A DNA stretch of 64,000 bases from JAKALD01 sp963817785. Lineage in GTDB: Bacteria > Pseudomonadota > Gammaproteobacteria > Burkholderiales > SG8-39. The number at the start of each line of letters is the position of its first letter. Position 1 is the first letter of the stretch. This document shows, piece by piece, positions 16,044 to 23,219 of the stretch. Under the pieces are notes generated by a model, which searched no databases, had not been told where the DNA came from, and saw only the letters and a program-made list of their open reading frames with translations. Both the position numbers and the translations under genes were made by a program. The stretch is taken from contig CAWFPL010000006.1 in assembly GCA_963817785.1 (NCBI GenBank), forward strand, positions 124,001 to 188,000. The letters run 5' to 3'.

Positions 16044-16537
16044 CCCGTCGGTTCCCCGCGGTCTTGTTCTCCCTTTGACGAACCGCCCTCTATGACAGCA
16101 AACCAGCGGTGTCGTTCGGAGAGTTTTTCTGCACCCACTGGAAAGCGCTGCCTTTGCACGGCGCACACCCAGAGCGAAGATTCGAGGAATACTTGGGAGC
16201 GACTGGCCGCAGATTTTCACCGCGCCGTGGTCGCCAAGACTATAATCTGACGACCTAGCTGGCCCAGAGGAAATCTCGGCCATGGCGGAAGTCAAGAAGC
16301 TCGGGCGCGACCCGTACAGCCCCATCCTCCGAGAATGGGGCAATGGGGGTGTTAGATGAGGGCTTCGACATGGCACTCAGCCCCCGGATGGCCGTTAGGA
16401 CGCCCCCCCGAATGCGGTTGACCTAGATCCCGCGACCGCGCCGCACTTGCCAGAGGACCGCGCACAATCTGATGCGGCTTCGGGACGTGCCTAAAGCCTG
16501 ATTACTTTGCGTGGGAGCGAACATCAAAGCGACACGG
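16044..16537. other. Intergenic region, no convincing gene
   Basis: About 490 bp without a supported gene. A TATAAT at 16240-16245 could be a -10 box on the plus strand. It is followed by ATG 16282, which opens only 25 codons (MAEVKKLGRDPYSPILREWG) before a stop and may be the stump of a lost gene. The terminal repeat of the IS remnant could not be identified. Confidence 0.4.
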
Positions 16538-19501
16538 ATGCTTAACCTTCTTCTTGCGGAAGCTTCGCCAGACGACGCTGGGGTGGTGCTCCGTGTGCTG
16601 AAGCGCGGGGGCTTCGAGGTGAAGTATGAGCGCGTCGCCACTGCCGCAGAAATGGAGGCGGCCCTTCGGCGCCAGTCGTGGGACGCGGTCGTCTCCGATT
16701 ACAACATCCCAGGGTTCGGCGGCCTGGACGCACTCGGGATACTGCGCGCGACAGGACAGGACATCCCGTTCATTCTAATTTCCGAAAGCCTCGGCGAAGA
16801 GATCGCCGTGGACGCGCTTAAGGCGGGCGTGGGCGATTACGTGCTCAAGGGGAACCTGTCGCGACTTCCATCGGTCTTGGAGCGTGAGCTGCGAGAAGCT
16901 GGAGCTCGTGCCGCGCATCGCCAGATGCAGCGCGATTTGGTCGAAAGCGAGGACCGTTTCCGGGATCTGGTGGAGAACAGTTTTGACCTCATCTGTACGC
17001 ATGATCTCGATGGAAGATTGCTCACGGTGAACGAAAGTGCAGTTCGGCTGACCGGTTATCCCCGCGACGCATTGCTGCACATGAATATGGCCGAACTTCT
17101 CCCCCTAGAGAGCCGCCATCTGTTCACTGCGTACTTGGCAGAGATTCGAGCCAAAGGGCTTGCGAGTGGCGTATTGCGGGTTCAGACGGCGAGTGGCGAA
17201 ATCCGTTGGTGGGAGTACCGCAACTCGCTGCGAATGGACGGCGTCGTTGCAGGCCGCGTGCGCGGAATGGCGCACGACGTGACCGACCGCATGCGCGCAG
17301 AGGAGGCGCTGCGCGAGACCGAGTCGCGCTTCCGTCAGCTGGCCGAGAATATTCGCGAAGTCTTCTGGCTTACCGATCCGTCAAAGAATGAAATGCTGTA
17401 TATCAGCCCGGCCTACGAGGAGATCTGGGGACGGAGCGTGGACAATCTGTATTCGACGCCGCGTGATTGGCTTGAGGCGATTCACGCCGAAGATCGGGAT
17501 AGGGTGCTCGAGGCGGCGCAGATGAAGCAGGCTAGGGGCGATTACGACGAGGAATACCGCATCGAGCGCCCCGACGGTTCGATACGGTGGATCCGTGACC
17601 GGGCGTTCCCGGTGCTGGGCAGGGACGGGAAGGTGATCCGGGTGGCCGGCGTCGCCGAGGACATCACGGAGCGCAAGCTGCAGCAACGAAGGATCGAGCG
17701 CCTGAGCCGCGTGCATGCGGTGATGAGCGGCATCAATGCCCTGATCGTTCGCACCCGGAGCGCCGACGAACTGTTTCGCGAGGCCTGCCGCATCGCCGTC
17801 GACGCCGGTAGATTCCGCCTGGCATGGATCGGAGTCGTCAACCGTGAATCGAGGCGTGTCGAGCCCGTAGCGTGGGTGGGGGCGGAAGAGGACTACATAC
17901 GATCGATGCCGGTCGGGCTGGACACCGGCAGCGTGGAGGGAGTCGGATTGGCGGGGTTCAGCGTTCGCGAGCGAAAAGCAATAGTCTCCGATGACATGTC
18001 AAAGGATGCGCGCATTCTCCTCAAAGCGGAATCCTTAGAGCGCGGCTTTCGTTCTATGGTAACGCTGCCGCTAATCGTGGGGGACGAGGTCGTCGCGGTG
18101 TTGGCGCTGTATGCGGCCGAGACCGGATTTTTCGATGATGATGAATTGAAGCTCCTCTCTGAGCTCGCCAGCGACATTGCGTTTGCGCTGGAACATATCG
18201 AGAAGAGCGAGCGAGTCAATTACCTTGCCTACTACGATCAGTTGACTGGATTGGCCAACCGCAGCCTGTTCGTCGAGCGAGTAAAGAATGCCATCCACAA
18301 CGCGGGCCAGCAGGGAAGCAAGCTTGCAATTGCGGAGTTCGACATCGAGCGGCTTTCCATCGTCAACAGTTCGCTTGGCCGCCATGCGGGAGATGCGCTG
18401 CTGAAGCAGGTGGCGGAACGTCTGGCTCTAGCGGCCGGTGCCGACAACGCCGCGCGGACCAGTGCGAGTAACTTCGCCATGATGTTGCCGACTGCAAAAG
18501 GAAGGCACGAAACCGCTCGTATGGTCGAGGCGATATCGCGAAAGTGCTTTGCGGAGCCGTTCCAGGTCAGCGGCACCGAGCTCAGGGTTGCTGCCAAAGG
18601 GGGGATGGCCCAATTTCCTGACGACGGCAACGATGCCGAAACGCTTGTCCGGAACGCGGAAGTAGCGCTGAGAAAGGGCAAGCAGACAGGTGAGCGGCAC
18701 ACGTTCTACACGCAGGGCTTAACGGAGCGAACTTCTACGACCCTCACGCTGGAGAACAAGCTTCGGCAGGCGCTGGAGAAAGAGGAATTCGTGCTGCACT
18801 ACCAACCCAAGGTCGACTTTGAGTCTCGACGCATCGTTGGGGTGGAAGCGCTGATCCGCTGGCAGAGCCCTGAGCTTGGCCTAGTGCCCCCCGGCAAGTT
18901 CATACCTCTAATGGAGGAGACGGGGATCATCTTAGAGGCCGGAGCGTGGGCGTTGTCGAAGGCGGCTTCCGATCAGTCTCGCTGGAAGGAGTTCGGATTG
19001 TCGGCGCCGCGCGTCGCGGTCAACGTCTCGGCAATTCAGCTAAGGAAAACGGACTTTTTCGACACCCTCGCGGACGCGGTGGGGCGCGGAACCAATCCGC
19101 CCGGCGTCGACATCGAGATCACGGAGAGCCTCGTTATGGAGGATATCGAGGGCAACATCGGGAAGCTGAAGCGCGTTCGGGAGCTCGGGATGGAAATCGC
19201 GATTGACGACTTCGGCACGGGGTATTCGTCGCTTGGCTACCTCGCCAAGCTACCGGTGCACACGCTAAAGATTGACCGCTCGTTCATTATAACGATGCTG
19301 AACGATCCGGACACGATGGCTCTGGTGCAGACGATCATTTCGCTTGCACACTCGCTTAAGCTAAAGGTTGTCGCCGAAGGCGTCGACGAGGAGGAGCAGG
19401 CGAAGCTGCTAAAGCTGCTGCGTTGCGACCAGATGCAGGGCTACCTATTCAGCAAGCCGCTACCCTTCGACGACATGACGGCGCTACTGAAAAGGGCGTG
19501 A
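16538..19501 (+). CDS. REC-PAS-PAS-GAF-GGDEF-EAL phosphodiesterase
   Basis: A 987-residue signalling protein. Order of domains: receiver (about 1-115, LLLAEASPDDAG and VVSDYNIPGFGG with the phospho-Asp), two PAS/PAC units (about 135-250 and 265-380), GAF (about 395-545), GGDEF (about 555-715) and EAL (about 735-980). In the GGDEF domain the signature is SASNF instead of GGDEF, so cyclase activity is unlikely. The EAL domain keeps EALIRW, the ITES motif, DDFGTGYSS, KIDRSF and AEGVD, so c-di-GMP hydrolysis is expected. ATG 16538 gives the usual receiver N-terminus; GTG 16511 is an alternative. It stands alone, with no partner kinase nearby. Confidence 0.9.
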   Translation: MLNLLLAEASPDDAGVVLRVLKRGGFEVKYERVATAAEMEAALRRQSWDAVVSDYNIPGFGGLDALGILRATGQDIPFILISESLGEEIAVDALKAGVGDYVLKGNLSRLPSVLERELREAGARAAHRQMQRDLVESEDRFRDLVENSFDLICTHDLDGRLLTVNESAVRLTGYPRDALLHMNMAELLPLESRHLFTAYLAEIRAKGLASGVLRVQTASGEIRWWEYRNSLRMDGVVAGRVRGMAHDVTDRMRAEEALRETESRFRQLAENIREVFWLTDPSKNEMLYISPAYEEIWGRSVDNLYSTPRDWLEAIHAEDRDRVLEAAQMKQARGDYDEEYRIERPDGSIRWIRDRAFPVLGRDGKVIRVAGVAEDITERKLQQRRIERLSRVHAVMSGINALIVRTRSADELFREACRIAVDAGRFRLAWIGVVNRESRRVEPVAWVGAEEDYIRSMPVGLDTGSVEGVGLAGFSVRERKAIVSDDMSKDARILLKAESLERGFRSMVTLPLIVGDEVVAVLALYAAETGFFDDDELKLLSELASDIAFALEHIEKSERVNYLAYYDQLTGLANRSLFVERVKNAIHNAGQQGSKLAIAEFDIERLSIVNSSLGRHAGDALLKQVAERLALAAGADNAARTSASNFAMMLPTAKGRHETARMVEAISRKCFAEPFQVSGTELRVAAKGGMAQFPDDGNDAETLVRNAEVALRKGKQTGERHTFYTQGLTERTSTTLTLENKLRQALEKEEFVLHYQPKVDFESRRIVGVEALIRWQSPELGLVPPGKFIPLMEETGIILEAGAWALSKAASDQSRWKEFGLSAPRVAVNVSAIQLRKTDFFDTLADAVGRGTNPPGVDIEITESLVMEDIEGNIGKLKRVRELGMEIAIDDFGTGYSSLGYLAKLPVHTLKIDRSFIITMLNDPDTMALVQTIISLAHSLKLKVVAEGVDEEEQAKLLKLLRCDQMQGYLFSKPLPFDDMTALLKRA

Positions 19502-19734
19502 AGAAACGATGGCCATGCAGGAGCTCGGATCGACAGACCGATCGATGCCTCGCAACAGGTGATCTTGAGGAACGTGCGACTCAAGATTGAACGAGTAGAA
19601 CAATCGATCCCGCCCACAACCCTGTTGTCCCATCATCTCGCAGTGCTCCGTCTATGCACTGCAAGATCAGACGCTTCGCTTCATCGGAAATTCAGCGCAA
19701 GACGGAGTTTTTCAACGGAATAGACCCATAGCGG

Positions 19735-20023
19735 ACGTTTGAGCAGGTGAGCAGATCCATCAAAAACAAACCCCGCCGAAGCGCTAGCCGTTAAGTTAGC
19801 GTGTTGAAAAACGCGCCGTAATTGCCTCGAAACCCGCGTGGAGCATGGCTCTCGCTGGTATTTCTTCGGTCAGAAAAATCTCCGGACAGAATAAAGCCCG
19901 CTCCCCCTCTGGGAACGCAGACTTAGCTTAAATCGTCAACACGTTAACTTAACGCCTAGGCCGAAGCGGGGTTTGTCTATGTCAGCGCCGATGAATCGAA
20001 CGACGCGGCGCGCAGCCTTCTGC
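19735..20023. repeat. 104-bp direct repeat, copy 2, split by a MITE
   Basis: The same 104-bp unit as at 7731-7834, in the same orientation, interrupted after its terminator loop by a 176-bp insertion plus a 9-bp target duplication (289 bp minus 185 equals 104). It lies directly downstream of the minus-strand lipoprotein gene, as copy 1 lies downstream of the 58-aa gene. Confidence 0.85.
19784..19959. mobile_element. 176-bp MITE with 23-bp terminal inverted repeats
   Basis: Left end 19784-19806 and right end 19937-19959 are inverted repeats matching at 21 of 23 positions, both beginning CTAG and containing GTTAAGTTA. The element is flanked by a 9-bp direct duplication GCCGAAGCG (19775-19783 and 19960-19968). 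It has no coding capacity. The uninterrupted target is present at 7731-7834, which confirms the insertion. The end sequence and 9-bp duplication suggest mobilisation by an IS4-type transposase; that assignment is inference. Confidence 0.9.
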
Positions 20024-20029
20024 AGTAAC

Positions 20030-20314
20030 TCATTTCCCGGCTCTGAGGATATACGCTCTGGCGCGCTGGACCTTGTCAATACAGTTGGGATATTTGCCGA
20101 ATTCCGACTGGATCTTCGCGGCCCCCAGCAAGCTGACCGCCTTGGAATATTCCACCGTGCCGTCAAAGCCCTTGGCCTTGGCGAAATTCAGTTCCTTGTA
20201 GGCCACTTCCAGGCCGCTTCGGCACTGCGCCGCCAGAGAGCTGTTCGGGTTACCGGCACACCCCGCTATGACAGCGAGACAGAGCGTTAAGACGGTAACG
20301 ATAAGAGCGCGCAT
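20030..20314 (-). CDS. Small lipoprotein, 94 aa
   Basis: A 94-residue protein with a lipoprotein signal: a hydrophobic segment (ALIVTVLTLCLAVIAGC) ending in a lipobox with Cys at about residue 19. The mature part, about 75 residues, is soluble and has two further cysteines that could form a disulfide (QCRSGLEV, NCIDKVQ). GGGAGAA precedes the ATG at 20314. It lies between the repeat-borne terminator and the left end of the integrated element. Family not recognised; probably envelope-located. Confidence 0.75.
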   Translation of the reverse strand: MRALIVTVLTLCLAVIAGCAGNPNSSLAAQCRSGLEVAYKELNFAKAKGFDGTVEYSKAVSLLGAAKIQSEFGKYPNCIDKVQRARAYILRAGK

Positions 20315-20506
20315 GTCACGTTCTCCCTTCTGGCAAGAACCCGCATCGCCTCAGGATGAAGCGTGCAGAGCGAAGGTCTGGAATCGGCCTGTAGCAGACA
20401 GTCAGACTTCCAGCCTTTCCCGCATCTGGCGACACATCACGATATCCCCACGGTGCGGATTTGAAGCGGGCCCAAGCGAAAAGCTCAGGCCTTCCTTGTA
20501 ACCAGT

Positions 20507-20551
20507 TGGCTCCCCGAGTAGGGCTCGAACCTACGACCTGCGGATTAACAG
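20507..20551 (-). repeat. Attachment site (distal): 3' fragment of tRNA-Asn
   Basis: An exact 45-bp copy of the 3' half of the tRNA-Asn gene, including the T arm, acceptor 3' strand and CCA, but without the D arm and the 5' acceptor strand. The matched sequence ends at 20551. It marks the distal end of the integrated element and would be the displaced original tRNA end. Confidence 0.9.
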
Positions 20552-20670
20552 ACGTGCCTTGCCTCGGGGACACTCCGCAAGGCACGACATTACACAGCAC
20601 TGGCGGAGTTGTCCAGGCAGGCGTAGCACGCGCGCGTCTTGTAGAACGCTCGCGTGGCGCCGCCGGCCGC

Positions 20671-20934
20671 CTATCTCGTCTGAAGCTCAGCGACCAGGTG
20701 CTCGAGGGTTATCACCGCCGCCTCGCGCCGGCATACGTCCTCAAAAGGCAGTGTCGCGGGCACGTCCACGCGCAGGCGGCAATACCGATCGAAAAACTCC
20801 AAACCCAGGCGCGAGGCCGCTCGGGCCGCCTCGTCCTCAGGAATTCCAGCCGCTAGGAAGATCTTGCGAGCAATCTCGATGAGCTGCTTTCTCGCCTCAG
20901 CGTCGAAGTCTGGAAAAGCCAGGATCTCGCCCAT
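20671..20934 (-). CDS. Hypothetical protein, 87 aa
   Basis: An 87-residue helical acidic protein starting MGEILAFPDFDAEARKQLIE at ATG 20934. It contains FLAAGIPEDEAARAASRLG, which could be a helix-turn-helix-like segment, but there is not enough to claim DNA binding. It is the last gene of the element before the att repeat and follows the lipoprotein gene by 15 bp. No family recognised. Confidence 0.55.
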   Translation of the reverse strand: MGEILAFPDFDAEARKQLIEIARKIFLAAGIPEDEAARAASRLGLEFFDRYCRLRVDVPATLPFEDVCRREAAVITLEHLVAELQTR

Positions 20935-20949
20935 TATTCGGATCGTCCC

Positions 20950-21420
20950 CTAGTAGCGGTTCTGCGCGGCCGCGTTGCTCGCCGGCTGGTGCTTCTGGTC
21001 CTCGTCGCGCCGGTCGATCACGGTCGACGTTCCCATGACGACGGCGATCGTGTCGGGATAGTTGTAGCCGGTGCCCTTCTCGTGGTCGATGATCGCTCCG
21101 ATTCCGCCCCCGAAGATGATGTTCCCGAACATATCACCGCCGGCGCGCGAGATCGCTTTCGCCAAGCCGTCGGTCATCCCGTCCTCCTTGCAGTCGACAT
21201 CGAGGTCCTCGGCCGAACGGTGAACGCTGACGAAGCCCGGCGTGGTGACCTGCCAGATGCCTTTGTCGTTCTTGAGCGAGCAATCGGCCTTGGCCACGCT
21301 CGTCTTGTCAGGCGCCTGCGTGGTGACCGATACAGTCTGCATCTCCGAGCCGGTGATGGTCGCGCACCCGGCAAAAATCGGCAGGAGTACAACTGCCATG
21401 AAAGTTGCGATTCGACGCAT
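20950..21420 (-). CDS. Putative lipoprotein, 156 aa
   Basis: A 156-residue protein with a signal for lipidation: MRRIATFMAVVLLPIFAGC, cleavage before the Cys. A GGGGAGGA ribosome site precedes ATG 21420, which is why I reject the longer upstream reading. The mature part has a beta-rich first half (TVSVTTQAPDKTS, WQVTTPGFVSVHR) and a glycine-rich hydrophobic segment (MFGNIIFGGGIGAIIDHEKG) that may enter a membrane. Lipoproteins of this kind occur in both phages and hosts. It may be a cargo gene that alters the host surface. Confidence 0.65.
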   Translation of the reverse strand: MRRIATFMAVVLLPIFAGCATITGSEMQTVSVTTQAPDKTSVAKADCSLKNDKGIWQVTTPGFVSVHRSAEDLDVDCKEDGMTDGLAKAISRAGGDMFGNIIFGGGIGAIIDHEKGTGYNYPDTIAVVMGTSTVIDRRDEDQKHQPASNAAAQNRY

Positions 21421-21496
21421 TGGATCCTCCCCTGGTTGAGCGGCTTCAGCCTCGAAGCACGCGCATAAGATACCTCGTCTATCGGCCGCCGATCGA

Positions 21497-22117
21497 TCAA
21501 CTGGACGAGCGGCGCTCGAGCTCGCGAGCAAGCGGGCGCCTCACGCGCGGGGCGAGGCTGTGGCTCAGCCAATCGAGCGCCGCCCGAAAATGTGCCGGCC
21601 AGGCCTGCTCTTCGTACACGGTGGCAGTGAGTCCGAGCCTCCGGCGCCGCTCGGCGTGGCGCGGCGGCTCGCGGCGCGAACCGTCGCAGGCCGTGCATAC
21701 TCGAAAGACCGCATTGCGCTGCATCGCGCCGCGTGGTCTCACCCAGGCGCCGCCGCGGGTGCGCTCGAGCTTGCCCGTGCCGCCGCAGGCCTGGCAGCGA
21801 TCGGAGAGCCACTCGTGGAGCGCCTGCGTGGCGAAGGGCACGAACTGCCGCGGGTCGACTTGGGCGAGCCGCGCGCGCCAGTTGACATCCTCCCCCGCCT
21901 GAAGGCGGGGGATTCCTACAGCGCCCGCGCCGGCTTCGCACGAGATTCGCTTCGGTGGGTTCCTGGGCCGAGTGCCTTGCTGCGCGACTCGTATCTCCGC
22001 AGGCGTAACTTCCCGGCTATCCGCCGGTAGGTCTTTCGACGTATGAATCATACTACTGCTCACCTTCGGTGTGCGCGCTTTCCTTCCCCGCCCTGAAGGA
22101 TGGGGCTTGACGCGCAT
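21497..22117 (-). CDS. Q-like zinc-finger protein, 5' end replaced by an inserted element
   Basis: The C-terminal 128 residues look like a phage antitermination protein Q: CQACGGTGK and CTACDGS form a four-Cys zinc site, following ALHEWLSDR and followed by a basic segment. The N-terminal part of the frame (from ATG 22117) is translated from an IS200/IS605-derived insertion that ends at about 21882, so the native start has been lost. The product may be a fusion, may start at an internal codon such as ATG in MIHTSKDLP, or may not be made. Function is inferred from the cysteine pattern only. Confidence 0.5.
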   Translation of the reverse strand: MRVKPHPSGRGRKARTPKVSSSMIHTSKDLPADSREVTPAEIRVAQQGTRPRNPPKRISCEAGAGAVGIPRLQAGEDVNWRARLAQVDPRQFVPFATQALHEWLSDRCQACGGTGKLERTRGGAWVRPRGAMQRNAVFRVCTACDGSRREPPRHAERRRRLGLTATVYEEQAWPAHFRAALDWLSHSLAPRVRRPLARELERRSSS

Positions 22118-22122
22118 CTAGG
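21882..22122 (-). mobile_element. IS200/IS605-derived non-autonomous element
   Basis: About 240 bp with the hallmarks of IS605-type ends. At the right end is a subterminal hairpin CCCCCGCC-tgaa-GGCGGGGG (21892-21911) next to the boundary sequence GAGGATGTCAA on the minus strand. At the left end is a 39-bp segment (22088-22126) that recurs at 22844-22882. The interior resembles the 3' end of a tnpB gene with its overlapping guide-RNA (omega RNA) scaffold. No transposase remains. The tetranucleotide TGAC precedes both copies of the left end and may be the target motif. Confidence 0.65.
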
Positions 22123-22141
22123 GTCAGGTAAGTTGTGGTCA

Positions 22142-22193
22142 GGCAGCCGGCGCGTTCACGCGCACCGGCTGCCGCTTCCCGGATCCGCCGGGA
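22142..22193. repeat. Two-hairpin motif, copy A
   Basis: A 52-bp structured unit: a long stem from GGCAGCCGG (22142-22150) pairing with CCGGCTGCC (22165-22173), a 3-base spacer, and a second stem TCCCGG-atccg-CCGGGA (22177-22193). The same 52-bp architecture recurs at 22536-22587 with base changes that keep the stems paired. It lies in the gap between the 82-aa gene and the Q-like gene. Confidence 0.7.
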
Positions 22194-22257
22194 CGGTCAG
22201 CGCACCGGCTTTCGAGCATCGCCGGCGGGCCGCCTCTTCGCGCGGGGCTTCGCTTGA

Positions 22258-22506
22258 TTAGTGCGCGTGGGATCCTCCCCTCCGCCGGGCCGCCTTCTGT
22301 GCGATCGCCTGCGCGATCTCGCCGATCTTGTCGGCGTGCTCGCCGAGCTGCTCGGCGACAACGAAAAGCGCGTCGTTTTGCGGATCGACCTCGGCGTGCG
22401 CGTCGGCGTAGAGCTCGAGGATTGCCTGGCAGCCGACGAGCCTTGCGGCTTGCGTGCCCAGGCTCTCGGTCAGGTTCAGGATCGTGGTAGCTTTCGCTTT
22501 GACCAT
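22258..22506 (-). CDS. Small helical protein, 82 aa
   Basis: An 82-residue protein starting MVKAKATTILNLTESLGTQA at ATG 22506, with GGAGAA 7 bases upstream. It has LVGCQAILELYADAHAEVDP and a helical C-terminal half. It shows a general resemblance to another small protein of this element at 33980 (both have a CxxILELY-type segment: LVGCQAILELYADAH versus RLQGVAEILELYCIHH), so the two may be distant paralogues. A two-hairpin motif lies 30 bp upstream. Function unknown. Confidence 0.6.
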   Translation of the reverse strand: MVKAKATTILNLTESLGTQAARLVGCQAILELYADAHAEVDPQNDALFVVAEQLGEHADKIGEIAQAIAQKAARRRGGSHAH

Positions 22507-22535
22507 GGGGCGTTCTCCGTGACGTGTCGTGGTTA

Positions 22536-22587
22536 GGCGGCTAGGGCGTTCGCGCGCCCTGGCCGCCGCCTCCCGGATCCGCCGGGA
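22536..22587. repeat. Two-hairpin motif, copy B
   Basis: A 52-bp unit with a 13-bp stem (22536-22548 pairing with 22555-22567), a 3-base spacer and the same second stem TCCCGG-atccg-CCGGGA (22571-22587) as copy A, 394 bp away. It is in the leader of the 82-aa gene. Relative to copy A, one A-T pair has become G-C and one G-C pair has become A-T in the first stem. Confidence 0.7.
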
Positions 22588-22829
22588 CGGTTGGAACGTG
22601 GCCACCTTACCGAAGACTCAGACCCAGTTGCGGGTTTTGTGAGGTGCCCATGAGGTGAAGGCGCTGGGCATTTCCTCCTGGCGCCATTTCCCGGAGATAT
22701 CGCGCCCCGGCTTCGGCCTTTCCCGCTCCCGGGTGGGGAGCTCGGCTGGATCGGATACTCAGCGCAGTGCTGCGGCTTTACCTGTCGCTTTTCCCGTTAC
22801 GCGCGCACCTTGTGGGCGCAATTCCGTTG
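22588..22829. other. Region with no supported gene, beside an IS200/IS605-like end
   Basis: About 240 bp between the two-hairpin motif and the truncated gene at 22830. On the minus strand it begins just past the second copy of the IS605-type left end, so it may be the body of a second non-autonomous element, but no right-end hairpin like the one at 21892 is visible. No gene is supported. Confidence 0.4.
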
Positions 22830-23186
22830 TCATCCGCCGGCGGCCGCCCTGAAGGATGGGGCTTGACGCGCATCTAGGGTCATCCATTCGGCGAAGAGCG
22901 CCACGGCGCGCGGCAGGAGCGACTCTTGCCGCCCGTACTTGATGTGCCACAGTAACCCTGACAGCTCACCAGCAACGACGCTTTGCCGATCTGGCGCCTG
23001 GCCGTACACGACGGCGCGGCAGCCGGCGATCGGCTGCCCCTCGCGATCGGCGCCGAGCTGCACGGAGAGCACCGCCATGCCAAGAGCCGCAACGCGCTCG
23101 AGCGCCGTCTCGTGCCCGTTCAATTTCAGGGTGGACGAATTCACGGCGACGCCGAGCTGCTCGCGCAGATCTGGTTTTGAGCCCAC
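22830..23186 (-). CDS. Hypothetical protein, C-terminus replaced by an inserted element
   Basis: The frame encodes 118 residues from GTG 23186, which has a GGAGGG site. About 102 residues are native (ending LFAEWM); the last 16 come from the IS605-type left end at 22844-22882. The native part includes DREGQPIAGCRAVVYGQAPD and LSGLLWHIKYGRQESLLP; I do not recognise it. The downstream end of the gene was lost, or separated, by the insertion. It follows the 242-aa gene by 33 bp. Confidence 0.5.
   Translation of the reverse strand: MGSKPDLREQLGVAVNSSTLKLNGHETALERVAALGMAVLSVQLGADREGQPIAGCRAVVYGQAPDRQSVVAGELSGLLWHIKYGRQESLLPRAVALFAEWMTLDARQAPSFRAAAGG
22844..22882 (-). repeat. Second copy of the IS200/IS605-type left end (39 bp)
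   Basis: An exact 39-bp direct repeat of 22088-22126, again preceded on the minus strand by TGAC. It marks the insertion that truncates the gene at 22830-23186. It contains a short hairpin around CCCTGAAGG. The matching right end was not found. Confidence 0.8.
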
Positions 23187-23219
23187 GGTTCCCTCCGAGC
23201 ACTGGCATCTGCGCGGCCA

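Noticed and set aside
16511..16537. GTG 16511 as start of the EAL protein
   Set aside because: It adds 9 residues before the usual receiver N-terminus. ATG 16538 gives the standard start; neither has a strong ribosome site.
19936..20166. A 76-codon minus-strand frame over the MITE end and the lipoprotein gene
   Set aside because: It overlaps the lipoprotein gene in another frame and reads through the MITE end and terminator; no ribosome site.
20507..20551. A second tRNA-Asn gene at the far end of the element
   Set aside because: Only the 3' 45 bases are present. The D arm, the first half of the anticodon arm and the 5' acceptor strand are absent, so it is an att fragment, not a functional tRNA.
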